Shown here piece after piece: positions 17,819-26,880 of a stretch of DNA of 64,000 nt (within the stretch, counting starts at the first letter, position 1; every line of letters starts with the position of its first letter). The translations under genes and the position numbers were made by a program. The stretch comes from Lachnospiraceae bacterium. GTDB lineage: Bacteria; Bacillota; Clostridia; Lachnospirales; Lachnospiraceae. The notes beneath the pieces were generated by a model. It searched no databases. It was not told the DNA's origin and saw only the letters and a program-made list of their open reading frames with translations. Location: positions 1-64,000 of the forward strand of contig JAFXQX010000029.1 of assembly GCA_017526745.1 (NCBI GenBank). Reading direction: 5' to 3'.

Positions 17819-18376
17819 ATGATTTCTGCAGGTGATTTCAGGAACGGAATTACTGTTGAGATAGATAACACGGTCTTTCAGATTATCGAGTTTCAGCATG
17901 TTAAACCGGGAAAAGGCGCAGCCTTTGTAAGAACTAAGTTAAAGAATATCGTTAACGGCGGTGTCGTGGAGAAGTCTTTCCGTCCTACGGAAAAGTTCGA
18001 ACAGGCACGTATCGACAGAAAAGATATGCAGTATCTGTATAACGACGGTGATCTGTACTACTTTATGGATACTGAGAATTTTGAGCAGGTCGCTCTTAAC
18101 GGTGAGACCGTTGGAGATGCCCTCAAGTTCGTTAAAGAGAACGAGATGGTTAAGGTCTGCGGATATAAAGGAAGTGTATTTGCGATCGAGCCTCCGCTTT
18201 TCGTGGAGCTTGAGATAACCGAGACCGAGCCCGGATTCAAGGGCGATACGGCAACGGGAGCCACCAAACCGGCAACGGTTGAGACCGGTGCGAACGTAAA
18301 CGTTCCTCTTTTCGTTGAACTTGGCGACAAGATCAAGATCGATACAAGAACAGGCGAATATCTTTCAAGAGTATAG
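17819..18376 (+). CDS. efp: Translation elongation factor P
   Basis: EF-P rescues ribosomes stalled at polyproline stretches. The 185-residue protein shows the three-domain layout: KOW-like N-terminal domain with the loop [17 protein letters not shown] (the modifiable tip lysine follows PG), an OB domain and the C-terminal domain ending [17 protein letters not shown]. The start has AAGGAGG upstream. It is followed by a strong terminator. No dedicated modification genes (epmA, ymfI-like) are nearby. Confidence 0.98.
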   Translation: MISAGDFRNGITVEIDNTVFQIIEFQHVKPGKGAAFVRTKLKNIVNGGVVEKSFRPTEKFEQARIDRKDMQYLYNDGDLYYFMDTENFEQVALNGETVGDALKFVKENEMVKVCGYKGSVFAIEPPLFVELEITETEPGFKGDTATGATKPATVETGANVNVPLFVELGDKIKIDTRTGEYLSRV

Positions 18377-18383
18377 TTTTTGC

Positions 18384-18414
18384 AAAAGGGCTGCATGAGC
18401 AGCCCTTTTTTGAT
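18384..18414 (+). terminator. Intrinsic terminator of efp
   Basis: AAAAGGGCTGC pairs perfectly with GCAGCCCTTTT around an ATGA loop and runs into Ts. Confidence 0.95.
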
Positions 18415-18480
18415 GCCTTCCGATAATGCATGTTCCGTTTCATATCACCTTCCGTGACTATAATCATAAGGAGATAAAAA

Positions 18481-19359
18481 ATGGAATATATGGAATTCTT
18501 GGAATGCGTAAAAGATCATATCAATGAAGCTTCTTCCGATATTGTTGTCAGCGTGCACTCGGCCGTAAAGAATAACGGAGTAAAGATGTCCGGCCTTTCA
18601 TTTTCGCGCAAAGGCTATAATGCTTCTCCGACGATCTACATGGAGAATTACTATTCGGACTATTGTAACGGGTCCGATATAAGCGAGATAGCCGACAGGA
18701 TCGTGACGGTATACCGCGAGAATAACATGTCGGTCAAACTTGACATGTCGTTCTTTGAGGATTTTGATCTTGTAAAGAAAAGACTGTTCATCAAATTGAT
18801 CAATAAAAAGAAAAACACCGGCTTCCTGGAGGATGCCCCGTACGAGGATTTTCTTGACCTTGCAATGGTTGCCTATGTAAGGATCAGCGACAAAAAGATC
18901 GGCAACGGAGTCATAATGGTCAGAAATGAACATCTCCGGCTGTGGAATGCTGATGCCGATACGGTCCTTGCGGCTGCCCAAAAGAATACTCATGATCATG
19001 ACGGGTATAGTCTTCGACATATACTGGATGTAGTCGGATCGGCCCTCCCGCCGTCGGTCTCAAACGACCCGGTAAACGATTTTCCCATGTACGTTGCTAC
19101 AAACCGGAAGATGACGAACGGTGCCGCCGTCCTTACGTTGAAAGATAAGCTCAAAGAGTTCGGAAAGACGATAGGATGCGACTATTACGTCATCCCCAGC
19201 TCGGTTCATGAGGTGATCCTTATCGCAAAATGCGATGATATGACCGATTCCATCGATGAGATGATCAGGGATGTCAACAGCACATCGCTCGGCCCGGATG
19301 ACGTTCTTTCCGACCATGTCTATATGTACTCGTTAAAGGATGAAGTCTTGATATTTTAA
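18481..19359 (+). CDS. DUF5688 family protein
   Basis: A 292-residue soluble protein without signal peptide. Family features include the N-terminal FLECVKDHI, the core NNGVKMSGLSF and SPTIYMENYYSDY motifs, and a C-terminal half with MYVATNRKMTNGAAVL. DUF5688 proteins are frequent in Lachnospiraceae, often in several copies, and have no known function. It has a Shine-Dalgarno AAGGAGA and a TATAAT at 18459-18464. No operon partner: efp terminates upstream and tRNA-Arg follows. Confidence 0.88.
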   Translation: MEYMEFLECVKDHINEASSDIVVSVHSAVKNNGVKMSGLSFSRKGYNASPTIYMENYYSDYCNGSDISEIADRIVTVYRENNMSVKLDMSFFEDFDLVKKRLFIKLINKKKNTGFLEDAPYEDFLDLAMVAYVRISDKKIGNGVIMVRNEHLRLWNADADTVLAAAQKNTHDHDGYSLRHILDVVGSALPPSVSNDPVNDFPMYVATNRKMTNGAAVLTLKDKLKEFGKTIGCDYYVIPSSVHEVILIAKCDDMTDSIDEMIRDVNSTSLGPDDVLSDHVYMYSLKDEVLIF

Positions 19360-19430
19360 TACCCCTATGGTATAGTAAAATACGTGTGAAATCGGGGATT
19401 TTGTGTTATTTTCGCATAAATCCCCGGTAT

Positions 19431-19503
19431 GCACTCGTAGCTCAGTGGATAGAGCAGCGGTTTCCGGTGCCGCGTGTCGGGGGTTCGAATCCTCTCGGGT
19501 GCA
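19431..19503 (+). tRNA. tRNA-Arg (anticodon CCG)
   Basis: A 73-base cloverleaf: acceptor GCACTCG pairs with CGGGTGC (one G-T pair), discriminator A at 19503, D-arm GCTC...GAGC, anticodon stem GCGGT/GCCGC with loop TTCCGGT giving anticodon CCG (reads CGG), and a T-arm with GGTTCGAAT. CCA is not encoded. It is flanked by AATCCCCGG at 19419-19427 and 19510-19518. Confidence 0.97.
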
Positions 19504-19544
19504 GCGCTCAATCCCCGGAGCGAATAAGTTAAGAGGTTGGATTT

Positions 19545-20759
19545 ATGGCAAAAAGAGGTTTTAAAGAGTATCTTTCCGGTCATTACCGTTATTTCATAAT
19601 CGGCGGACTGTTCGTGGTCCTTCTTGTCGTCCTCATCGTTGTATGGAGGAAGAACAAGGACGGGGCATCGGAGAATGAGGATACGGCATCCGTTATCCCG
19701 GAACTTGAGACCACTGTTGAAGTACCCAAGGATAAATACGAAGAAAATGCTTATGCCGACGTTAATTCCCTTGTTTCGTCATATCTGGGTGCGATGAGCA
19801 CGGGGGATACGGTCACGATGGCATCTCTTTCATCATCGCTTTCCGATGACATGAAAGCATTTTATGAAGCCCAGGCGAAATATGTCGGAAATTATTCGAA
19901 CTATAATGTATATACGAAAAAGGGACCCGCGGAGAATTCGTATTTCCTGCTGGCCACATATGATCTTCTGATAGAAGGCCAGACGACACCGCTTCCGGCT
20001 CTGATCTCACTGTATGTATGCAGGAACGATTCCGGAAGCCTTTATATCAATTCCGAAAGCCTTACCGCTGATGAGGAGGCATACATTCTCGAACTTGTGG
20101 CACAGAAGGATTTTGCCGATCTTATCAGCCAGGTGGAGATGGATTACAATTCCGCACTTGAATCGGATTCCAATCTGGCATCGGCGGCAAGTGCCCTTAA
20201 GGATGAGATAAACAAGGATGCGCAGGAGATCCTTGTTGCCAAGCAGCAGAAGGATCTTGAGGCAGCAGCGGAAGCCGAGGCCCAGGCTCAGGCCGAAGCT
20301 CAGGCCGCATCTGCCAGCCAGGTAAGATGTACTGACGAGAATGTCAATATACGTGCTTCGGCAAGCACCGATGCCGAGAGTATCGGCAAGACAAAGGCCG
20401 GTGATGTCTATACCCAGTATGAGAAGATGGAAAACGGCTGGAGCAAGATCGATTACAACGGAACTGAAGCTTATATCAAGAGCGAGTTCCTTGAACCTGT
20501 CGAGGATTCATCATCATCGTCATCCGAAGGCGGAGATGCTTCGGAAGAGTCACAGTCTTCTTCCAAGAACTTCAAGCCCGGCGATAAGATCACAGTCAAG
20601 GAAAATGTAAACGTCAGGAAGTCGGCGAGTGAGACCGGGGAGAAGATCGCTACCGCATACCGCGGAGAACAGTTTGAACTGATCGAACTTTCAAACGGCT
20701 GGTGCAAGATCAAGTATAAAGGCGAAGAAGCGTTTGTGAAGGCAGACTACGTTGAGTAG
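19545..20759 (+). CDS. Membrane-anchored protein with two bacterial SH3 domains
   Basis: A 404-residue protein: cytoplasmic basic N-terminus, one membrane span at about 15-33, an extracytoplasmic alpha region (about 65-215) resembling a substrate-trap or NTF2-like fold by length only, an Ala/Gln/Glu-rich helix linker (about 230-258), then two SH3b domains (about 262-323 and 345-404) separated by a Ser-rich spacer. Both SH3b units show the N-V-N-V/I-R-x-S-A-S core and the NGW-x-K-I-x-Y pattern. SH3b domains usually bind peptidoglycan, so it probably sits at the membrane-wall interface. No catalytic domain is evident. The start has AAGAGGT upstream; a terminator follows. Confidence 0.88.
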   Translation: MAKRGFKEYLSGHYRYFIIGGLFVVLLVVLIVVWRKNKDGASENEDTASVIPELETTVEVPKDKYEENAYADVNSLVSSYLGAMSTGDTVTMASLSSSLSDDMKAFYEAQAKYVGNYSNYNVYTKKGPAENSYFLLATYDLLIEGQTTPLPALISLYVCRNDSGSLYINSESLTADEEAYILELVAQKDFADLISQVEMDYNSALESDSNLASAASALKDEINKDAQEILVAKQQKDLEAAAEAEAQAQAEAQAASASQVRCTDENVNIRASASTDAESIGKTKAGDVYTQYEKMENGWSKIDYNGTEAYIKSEFLEPVEDSSSSSSEGGDASEESQSSSKNFKPGDKITVKENVNVRKSASETGEKIATAYRGEQFELIELSNGWCKIKYKGEEAFVKADYVE

Positions 20760-20782
20760 TCTGCAGGTAAGATATGGTCGTC

Positions 20783-20817
20783 AAGCCCCGTAAACACCGT
20801 TTATGGGGCTTTCGTTT
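20783..20817 (+). terminator. Intrinsic terminator after the SH3 gene
   Basis: AAGCCCC pairs with GGGGCTT and TAAAC with GTTTA around an ACC loop, followed by TCGTTT. Confidence 0.85.
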
Positions 20818-20831
20818 AAAATGCAAGGGTC

Positions 20832-21542
20832 ATGGAAGAAAACATCAGGATTAATAAATATCTCGCACAGTCTGGCGTATGCTCGAGAAGGGAAGCGGAT
20901 GCTCTTGTGGAGCAGGGCAAGGTTACGATAAACGGAGAGCCGGCCCGGAACGGTTCCCGGGTAAGCGGTGCTGACGTGATAAAAGTTGACGGGAAACAGA
21001 TACAGGGCCCGGAACGGAAAGTATATTACGCACTGAACAAACCCGCAGGGATCGTATGCACGGCAGACCGGCGCGAAGAAGATAATATCATGGACCGCAT
21101 AGATCTTCCGGTAAGGGTCACATATTGCGGAAGGCTTGATCGGGATTCCGAGGGACTGCTCCTTCTTACCAATGACGGCGATCTTATCCAGGATCTGATG
21201 AAGGGCGCGAATGCGCATGAGAGGGAATATCTTGTCAGGGTTGACAAACCGCTTACGGATGACGTCATAAAATCAATGGAGAAGGGAGTCTTCCTCCCTG
21301 AACTGAATGTTACGACCAGAAGATGCCGCATCAGGAAGATATCGGATGTGACATTTACGATAGTCCTCCGGCAGGGCCTGAACCGTCAGATCAGGAGGAT
21401 GTGCAGGGCATTTGACTATCATGTGAGATTCTTAAAGCGTGTCAGAATCGAAAACATAATGCTTGGCGATCTTGGCCCGGGCGAGTACAGACAGCTCGAA
21501 CGAGCGGAACTTACGGAGCTTAAGAGGAGAGTATATGGATAA
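20832..21542 (+). CDS. rluB: rRNA pseudouridine synthase, RluB/RsuA family
   Basis: A 236-residue enzyme that isomerises a uridine in rRNA, most likely in 23S rRNA (RluB group). An N-terminal S4 RNA-binding domain (INKYLAQSGVCSRREADALV) precedes the synthase domain with the catalytic aspartate in GRLDRDSEGLLLLTNDG and the LRQGLNRQIRRMC motif. Its last eight bases overlap ligA, so the two are coupled; metA follows as the third gene. A second family member lies at 48.9 kb. Confidence 0.93.
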   Translation: MEENIRINKYLAQSGVCSRREADALVEQGKVTINGEPARNGSRVSGADVIKVDGKQIQGPERKVYYALNKPAGIVCTADRREEDNIMDRIDLPVRVTYCGRLDRDSEGLLLLTNDGDLIQDLMKGANAHEREYLVRVDKPLTDDVIKSMEKGVFLPELNVTTRRCRIRKISDVTFTIVLRQGLNRQIRRMCRAFDYHVRFLKRVRIENIMLGDLGPGEYRQLERAELTELKRRVYG

Positions 21543-23490
21543 GTCGGACAGGATCCGGGAACTCGTTTCGGTACTAAACGACGCATCACGTGCATATTAT
21601 GCCGAGGATGCGGAGATAATGAGCAATTATGAATATGACAGGCTGTATGATGAACTGTTGGCCCTTGAGGAAGAAACGGGCATAGTGCTTGCCAATTCCC
21701 CGACAAGGTCTGTCGGTTATGAGGCTGTAAGATCGCTTCCAAAAGAGAGACACGAAAGGCCGATGTTGTCCCTTAACAAGACCAAAGACCGGAATGAGTT
21801 GAAAGAGTGGCTTGATCATCAGCCGGCACTTCTTTCCTGGAAACTCGACGGTCTTACGGTAGTACTGACATATGATGAAGGCCGGCTTATAAAAGCCGTG
21901 ACCCGCGGGAACGGCGAGGTCGGTGAAGTCATAACCGCAAATGCGAAAACGTTCATCAATCTTCCTGCCGCGATACCATATAAGGGAAAGCTAATACTTC
22001 GCGGCGAGGCGGTCATAGGATACAGTGACTTTGACAGGATAAATGCTTTGCTTCCGGATGCGGAGAGCAAGTACAAGAATCCGAGGAATCTGTGTTCCGG
22101 TTCGGTACGCCAGCTTGACAGCAGGGTCACTGCATCAAGGTCTGTAAGGTTCTTTGCTTTTTCACTCGTGTCGGCGGAAGGCGCCGACATGGAACATACA
22201 AGGTCGGCACAGCTTTCGTTCCTTGACAGCTGCGGATTTGAAACGGTTGAGTACCGTATGGTAACTGAGGATTCGATAGAAGATGCCATCGACTCATTTG
22301 CCGCCGCCATTGAAAACTATGATATCCCCTCGGACGGCCTTGTGCTTTCGTACGATGATCTTGATTATTCCGCAACTCTGGGGCGTACCGCCAAGTTTCC
22401 GAGAGATTCGATAGCGTTCAAATGGGCGGACGAAATACAGAGCACGCATCTTCTGTATATTGAATGGAGTCCTTCAAGGACCGGCCTCATCAATCCGGTG
22501 GCCGTATTCGAGCCCGTTGAGCTTGAAGGAACGACCGTATCACGTGCAAGCGTGCACAATCTGAGCATGATAGGCTCGCTTCAACTCGGGATAGGGGATA
22601 CGATAACGGTCTACAAGGCCAACATGATAATCCCGCAGATAGCCGACAATCTTACGAGGAGCGGCAACCTTCCGATCCCGGACACGTGTCCGGCGTGCGG
22701 CGGTCCTACTTCCGTAATGAACGAAAACGGCACAAGGACGCTTGTCTGCAAGAACAAGGACTGCAGCGCCAAAAAGATCAAGAGTTTTTCCCTGTTTGTC
22801 AGCCGTGATGCGATGCAGATCGACGGTCTGAGCGAGGCCACGCTCGAGAAGTTCATCGGGCACGGTATGATCCGGGAATATGCCGATATATATCACCTTG
22901 ACCGCTACCGTGATGAGATCTGTGCCATGGACGGCTTCGGGCCAAAATCATATGACAATCTTATCGCCGGGATAGAAAAAAGCAGTCATACAACCCCCGC
23001 AAGGCTCATATACAGTCTCGGGATCCCGAATGTTGGTCTTTCAAACGCCAAGGTACTGTGCAGGCATTTTGACCAGGATATCGATGCCATAAGGTCAGCG
23101 GATGAGCAGACGCTGTCCGCGATCGACGGGATCGGCGATGTTATAGCTTCAAGCATTGTATCGTTCTTTAAAGACGCTTATAATATAAAGATATTGGATG
23201 ATCTTCTTGCCTGTCTTGACATCACAAGACCGGAGGAAGGGGATAATGAAAAGCTTGCCGGAATGACTTTCGTAATAACGGGTTCGCTCGTAAACTACGT
23301 AAGCCGTAATGAGCTCAAGGATGAGATAGAGCAGCGCGGAGGCAAGGTCGCCGGATCTGTGAGCGGCAATACGACATGCCTTATCAATAATGATGTGACC
23401 TCGAACTCATCGAAGAACAGGAAGGCAAAAGAACTCGGCATCCCCATTATATCGGAGGATGAATTCATAAATACCTATCTGAACGAATAG
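21535..23490 (+). CDS. ligA: NAD+-dependent DNA ligase LigA
   Basis: Seals nicks using NAD+; 651 residues, near the usual 660-680. Domains in order: adenylation-type N-terminus (SNYEYDRLYDELLALEE), KxDG nucleotidyltransferase motif as K-L-D-G in SWKLDGLTVV, OB fold, four-Cys zinc finger (CPACGG and CKNKDCSAKK), helix-hairpin-helix repeats and a C-terminal BRCT domain (LAGMTFVITGSL). The ATG at 21535 is chosen because it gives the usual LigA start and overlaps rluB by eight bases; a longer frame from 21463 has no ribosome site. The OB region (WSPSRTGLINPVAVFEPV, ASVHNLSMI) differs from the common VxATLHN form, so this may be a divergent branch or a second LigA. Confidence 0.93.
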   Translation: MDKSDRIRELVSVLNDASRAYYAEDAEIMSNYEYDRLYDELLALEEETGIVLANSPTRSVGYEAVRSLPKERHERPMLSLNKTKDRNELKEWLDHQPALLSWKLDGLTVVLTYDEGRLIKAVTRGNGEVGEVITANAKTFINLPAAIPYKGKLILRGEAVIGYSDFDRINALLPDAESKYKNPRNLCSGSVRQLDSRVTASRSVRFFAFSLVSAEGADMEHTRSAQLSFLDSCGFETVEYRMVTEDSIEDAIDSFAAAIENYDIPSDGLVLSYDDLDYSATLGRTAKFPRDSIAFKWADEIQSTHLLYIEWSPSRTGLINPVAVFEPVELEGTTVSRASVHNLSMIGSLQLGIGDTITVYKANMIIPQIADNLTRSGNLPIPDTCPACGGPTSVMNENGTRTLVCKNKDCSAKKIKSFSLFVSRDAMQIDGLSEATLEKFIGHGMIREYADIYHLDRYRDEICAMDGFGPKSYDNLIAGIEKSSHTTPARLIYSLGIPNVGLSNAKVLCRHFDQDIDAIRSADEQTLSAIDGIGDVIASSIVSFFKDAYNIKILDDLLACLDITRPEEGDNEKLAGMTFVITGSLVNYVSRNELKDEIEQRGGKVAGSVSGNTTCLINNDVTSNSSKNRKAKELGIPIISEDEFINTYLNE

Positions 23491-23505
23491 ATAAAGGAGC
23501 GTATC

Positions 23506-24432
23506 ATGCCTATCAAGATACAGGATTCCCTGCCTGCGCAGGCGATACTGGAAAATGAGAATATATTTGTGATGACGGAATTCCGTGCGATGCATCAGGA
23601 TATCCGTCCGCTCAACGTTCTGATATTGAATCTGATGCCTACCAAAGAGGTGACTGAGACCCAGCTTCTGCGCAAACTTTCAAACTCGCCCCTTCAGGTC
23701 AACATCGAACTCCTTCAGACCGCAAGTTATACGCCGACTCATGTTGATTCGACGCATCTCGACAGCTTCTATACCACATTCGATAAGGTAAGGGACCGAA
23801 AGTTTGACGGTATGATCATCACCGGTGCACCGCTTGAGCATGTCGAATATGAAGATGTTGCATACTGGGATGAACTGTGCACGATAATGAAATGGTCGGA
23901 AAAGCATGTCCACTGTACATACTATCTGTGCTGGGGCGCATATGCGGCTTTGTATTATTTTTACGGTATCAGGCATCACTTTTACGATACGAAGCTTTCC
24001 GGGATATACGAGCACAGGGTATTAAAGCCCACGTCCCCGCTGTTCCGCGGATTCGATGATGTTTTCCACGCTCCCCAGTCAAGGGAGATATATGTTACCA
24101 AAGAACAGATAGCCGGAGTGCCGGAACTCGAACTTATGGCAGATTCAAAAGAAGCAGGAGTTACGATCGTCAAGACCGAAGACTCAAAGAAATTCTTCGT
24201 GACCTGCCATGCGGAATATGATTCCGATACATTAAAGAACGAATATCTCCGTGATCTGGAAAAAGGACTTGAACCCAGGATCCCGGAAAACTATTTTCCG
24301 GATGATGACCCTGCCAGATCCCCTGTCGTCAACTGGAGATCAACAGGCCAGCTCCTTTACACAAACTGGCTCAATTACTACGTTTATCAGTCCACCCCGT
24401 ATGATGTGGAAAGTATCGGCGGACAGGAATAG
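23506..24432 (+). CDS. metA: Homoserine O-acyltransferase MetA (probably acetyltransferase)
   Basis: First committed step of methionine synthesis: acylation of homoserine. 308 residues, class I glutamine-amidotransferase-like fold with nucleophile C142 in YYLCWGA, and the catalytic H-x-E pair in TCHAEYD (H235, E237). Residue 111 is Glu (TGAPLE111). In this family Glu111 has been linked to acetyl-CoA use and Gly111 to succinyl-CoA, so the enzyme is predicted to be an acetyltransferase despite the MetA name. It follows ligA by 15 bases with AAAGGAG upstream. No S-box, T-box or other leader is present, so it is presumably transcribed with rluB-ligA. Confidence 0.96.
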   Translation: MPIKIQDSLPAQAILENENIFVMTEFRAMHQDIRPLNVLILNLMPTKEVTETQLLRKLSNSPLQVNIELLQTASYTPTHVDSTHLDSFYTTFDKVRDRKFDGMIITGAPLEHVEYEDVAYWDELCTIMKWSEKHVHCTYYLCWGAYAALYYFYGIRHHFYDTKLSGIYEHRVLKPTSPLFRGFDDVFHAPQSREIYVTKEQIAGVPELELMADSKEAGVTIVKTEDSKKFFVTCHAEYDSDTLKNEYLRDLEKGLEPRIPENYFPDDDPARSPVVNWRSTGQLLYTNWLNYYVYQSTPYDVESIGGQE

Positions 24433-24479
24433 ATATACATATTATTTGTTTTTCAGAATCAGATGAGTTGGAGGTAATC

Positions 24480-25382
24480 ATGAAGACAGGAAAAAGATCA
24501 GGAACCATCAGAGTGCTGCTGGCACTTGTAGTGACAGCAGCGGCAGTATTTGGCTTTTCGGAAGATGCGTATGCCGCAAAGAGGGCAAATACCAATGCGT
24601 CCGAGACAACCGAAGATGCGGCCGCATCAGAGACCAAGACCGTTACGGAAGGACCGGCCGATAATACGGCAGCCGACACCGCAGCATCAGATTCCGCGAC
24701 ATCGGATACAGCGAAATCGGATACCGCGGCGGAAAGCAGCACAAAGAGCAGTAAATCCGACAGTTCGGAGTCCCACGACGAATATGTAGATACGGCTGCC
24801 AAGAGCAATGATGCGAGTGATACGGCATCATCGGGATCATCCAAGAAGACAACAACATCATCGGGATCATCCAAAAAGAAGTCAACATCCCTTGTGTCAT
24901 CGTCATCTTCGTCATCTGACGGCTACAAGGAGCTTATGACGGACCGCCAGAGAAAGAGCAAATTCTGGTCCAAGACAAATCCCAAGACGGGTTCGACACC
25001 CGTAACCACGCAAAGACCTGCGAGCGCGGGATTTTCATATGCTGATTTCGGCAGATATAACGATTACAATTCCAAGAACAATCTTGGAGGAACGCCGATA
25101 TATCTTCTCGGAACGGTAATGGATGTCCAGCCCGTAAAAGAAGGAGACAATGATTACAAGGTTGCTGTCCTTGTCAACGACTGTGACGGCTATCAATGGT
25201 ATATGAGGGTCCGCTGCGACAAGACAAAATATGATCTTATGAAGAATGAGATACTCGGAAAAGCAGGCTACATTTACGGAACATATGCAGGTTACTCGGG
25301 AGTAGTGGAACGTCCCATGATGGATATGACAGTCATGATCGAGACTCCCGGAAATGCAGTCAATATGGCGCTTTACAGGTAA
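24480..25382 (+). CDS. Secreted low-complexity protein with unknown C-terminal domain
   Basis: 300 residues. Signal peptide with cleavage predicted after AYA (about 32). Residues about 33-155 are Ala/Thr/Ser/Asp-rich with repeated D-T-A and S-S-K units, probably a disordered stalk. Residues about 190-300 form a compact domain with YADFGRYNDYNSKNNLGG and YLLGTVMDVQPVKEGDND, whose strand pattern suggests an OB-like fold, but I cannot name a family. The ATG start is preferred over TTG at 24468 because GAGG is eight bases upstream. It lies between metA and the superoxide reductase gene. Confidence 0.75.
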   Translation: MKTGKRSGTIRVLLALVVTAAAVFGFSEDAYAAKRANTNASETTEDAAASETKTVTEGPADNTAADTAASDSATSDTAKSDTAAESSTKSSKSDSSESHDEYVDTAAKSNDASDTASSGSSKKTTTSSGSSKKKSTSLVSSSSSSSDGYKELMTDRQRKSKFWSKTNPKTGSTPVTTQRPASAGFSYADFGRYNDYNSKNNLGGTPIYLLGTVMDVQPVKEGDNDYKVAVLVNDCDGYQWYMRVRCDKTKYDLMKNEILGKAGYIYGTYAGYSGVVERPMMDMTVMIETPGNAVNMALYR

Positions 25383-25394
25383 AGGAGAAAGAGT

Positions 25395-25769
25395 ATGGGA
25401 ATGAAGTTTTATCAGTGTTCGCACTGCGGACAGATCGTAGCTGTTGTCAAGGAAACAGGTGTCCCCATTATCTGCTGCGGGGAGCCGATGAAAGAGATAG
25501 TCCCCGGCACAACGGATGCTGCCGTTGAAAAGCACGTACCAGTCATTGAGGTGTCAGGAAATAAGGTGACGGTTACGGTCGGATCGGTTGAACATCCGAT
25601 GCTCCCCGAGCATTACATAGAGTGGATAGCGCTTGAGACCAAGTCCGGAAACCAGAGAAAATCATTATCTCCGGGAGAAGCTCCGAGGACATGCTTTTCG
25701 ATATGCGACGGCGATGAGGTTATAGCAGCATACGCTTACTGTAATCTTCACAGCCTGTGGAAATCTTAA
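25395..25769 (+). CDS. dfx: Desulfoferrodoxin (superoxide reductase, 2Fe-SOR type)
   Basis: Reduces superoxide to hydrogen peroxide in anaerobes. Two domains in 124 residues: a desulforedoxin-like rubredoxin site (C8, C11, C27, C28) and the neelaredoxin catalytic site with E45-K46-H47, H67, H73, C116 and H119 as ligands. All iron ligands are present. It starts 12 bases after the secreted protein and precedes rubrerythrin by 26 bases; the two act in sequence on superoxide and peroxide. Confidence 0.97.
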   Translation: MGMKFYQCSHCGQIVAVVKETGVPIICCGEPMKEIVPGTTDAAVEKHVPVIEVSGNKVTVTVGSVEHPMLPEHYIEWIALETKSGNQRKSLSPGEAPRTCFSICDGDEVIAAYAYCNLHSLWKS

Positions 25770-25795
25770 CTTACTGATCAAAGGGAGGGTTTGAT

Positions 25796-26335
25796 ATGGC
25801 AAACAAATACGCAGGAACCAGGACCGAAAAGAATCTTGAGGCAGCATTTGCGGGAGAATCCCAGGCCAGGAACAAATATACATATTTTGCATCAAAGGCC
25901 AAGAAAGAAGGCTATGAGCAGATCGCAGCCATGTTCCTTAAAACGGCTGATAACGAGAAAGAGCACGCCAAGATGTGGTTCAAGGAGCTTGAGGGTATAG
26001 GTGATACGGCGGAAAACCTTGCGGCTGCAGCAGACGGCGAAAACTATGAATGGACGGATATGTACGAAGAGTTCGCCAAGACGGCCGAAGAGGAAGGATT
26101 TACCGAACTGGCGGAAAAATTCCGCGGTGTTGCTGCAATAGAGAAGCATCACGAAGAAAGATACCGTGCCCTTCTCAAGAATGTTGAGGCGCAGGAAGTA
26201 TTCAAAAAGAGTGAGGTCAAGGTATGGGAGTGCAGGAACTGCGGACACATCGTTGTCGGAACAGATGCCCCCGAAGTCTGTCCCGTATGCGCACATCCTC
26301 AGAGCTACTTTGAGATCAGTGCCGAGAATTATTGA
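25796..26335 (+). CDS. rbr: Rubrerythrin
   Basis: Non-haem di-iron NADH-linked peroxidase of anaerobes, 179 residues. A ferritin-like four-helix domain carries the ExxH motifs ([10 protein letters not shown]-type in helix 2 and IEKHHEERY in helix 4) and the C-terminal rubredoxin domain has CRNCG and CPVCAHP cysteine pairs. It scavenges the peroxide made by the upstream superoxide reductase. The start has AAGGGAGG upstream; apt follows after 20 bases. Confidence 0.97.
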   Translation: MANKYAGTRTEKNLEAAFAGESQARNKYTYFASKAKKEGYEQIAAMFLKTADNEKEHAKMWFKELEGIGDTAENLAAAADGENYEWTDMYEEFAKTAEEEGFTELAEKFRGVAAIEKHHEERYRALLKNVEAQEVFKKSEVKVWECRNCGHIVVGTDAPEVCPVCAHPQSYFEISAENY

Positions 26336-26355
26336 TAAGAGGATTGTGATATACC

Positions 26356-26880
26356 ATGAAAAGACTTGAAGACTATGTTCTTACGATCCCCGATTTTCCC
26401 GAAGAAGGGATAATGTTTAGGGATGTAACAACGGTGCTGCAGGATGCAGATGGGTTTTCGCTGGCGATCGATGCATATGCCAAGATGCTTGAAGGCGTGG
26501 ATTTTGATGTGATTGTAGGTGCAGAGGCACGCGGATTCATTTTCGGTTCCGTGCTCTCGCATATGTTCCATAAACCCTTCGTTCCGGCCAGAAAGCCCGG
26601 AAAACTTCCGCGCGAAGTCGTGTCCCAGGAATATGAGCTCGAGTACGGAACTTCATCGATCGAGCTTCACAGCGACTCGATAAAGCCCGGACAGAAGGTT
26701 GTGATAGTTGACGATCTTATCGCCACGGGCGGCACGGTTGAAGCCATAGCAAAACTTGTGGAAAGGCTTGGCGGAAAGGTTGTAAAACTCTGCTTTCTGA
26801 TCGAACTGGCAGGTCTTTGCGGACGCGAAAAACTGAAAGATTACGATATAGGATCCGCGATCATCTACGAGGGTAAATGA
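26356..26880 (+). CDS. apt: Adenine phosphoribosyltransferase
   Basis: Salvages adenine to AMP using PRPP. 174 residues with the usual N-terminus (TIPDFPEEGIMFRDVTTVL), the PRPP loop VVIVDDLIATGGT and the GAEARGFIFG segment. Supported by AAGAGGA upstream. Its stop codon abuts the stop codon of the convergent MBOAT gene with no gap, and no terminator is visible between them. Confidence 0.97.
   Translation: MKRLEDYVLTIPDFPEEGIMFRDVTTVLQDADGFSLAIDAYAKMLEGVDFDVIVGAEARGFIFGSVLSHMFHKPFVPARKPGKLPREVVSQEYELEYGTSSIELHSDSIKPGQKVVIVDDLIATGGTVEAIAKLVERLGGKVVKLCFLIELAGLCGREKLKDYDIGSAIIYEGK

Noticed and set aside
23491-23505. Possible S-box or T-box before metA
   Set aside because: Only 15 bases separate ligA and metA, so metA must be read with the upstream genes.
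24371-24874. A 167-codon minus-strand frame rich in Ser/Val/Ala/Asp
   Set aside because: Antisense of the low-complexity stalk of the secreted protein; no start signal.
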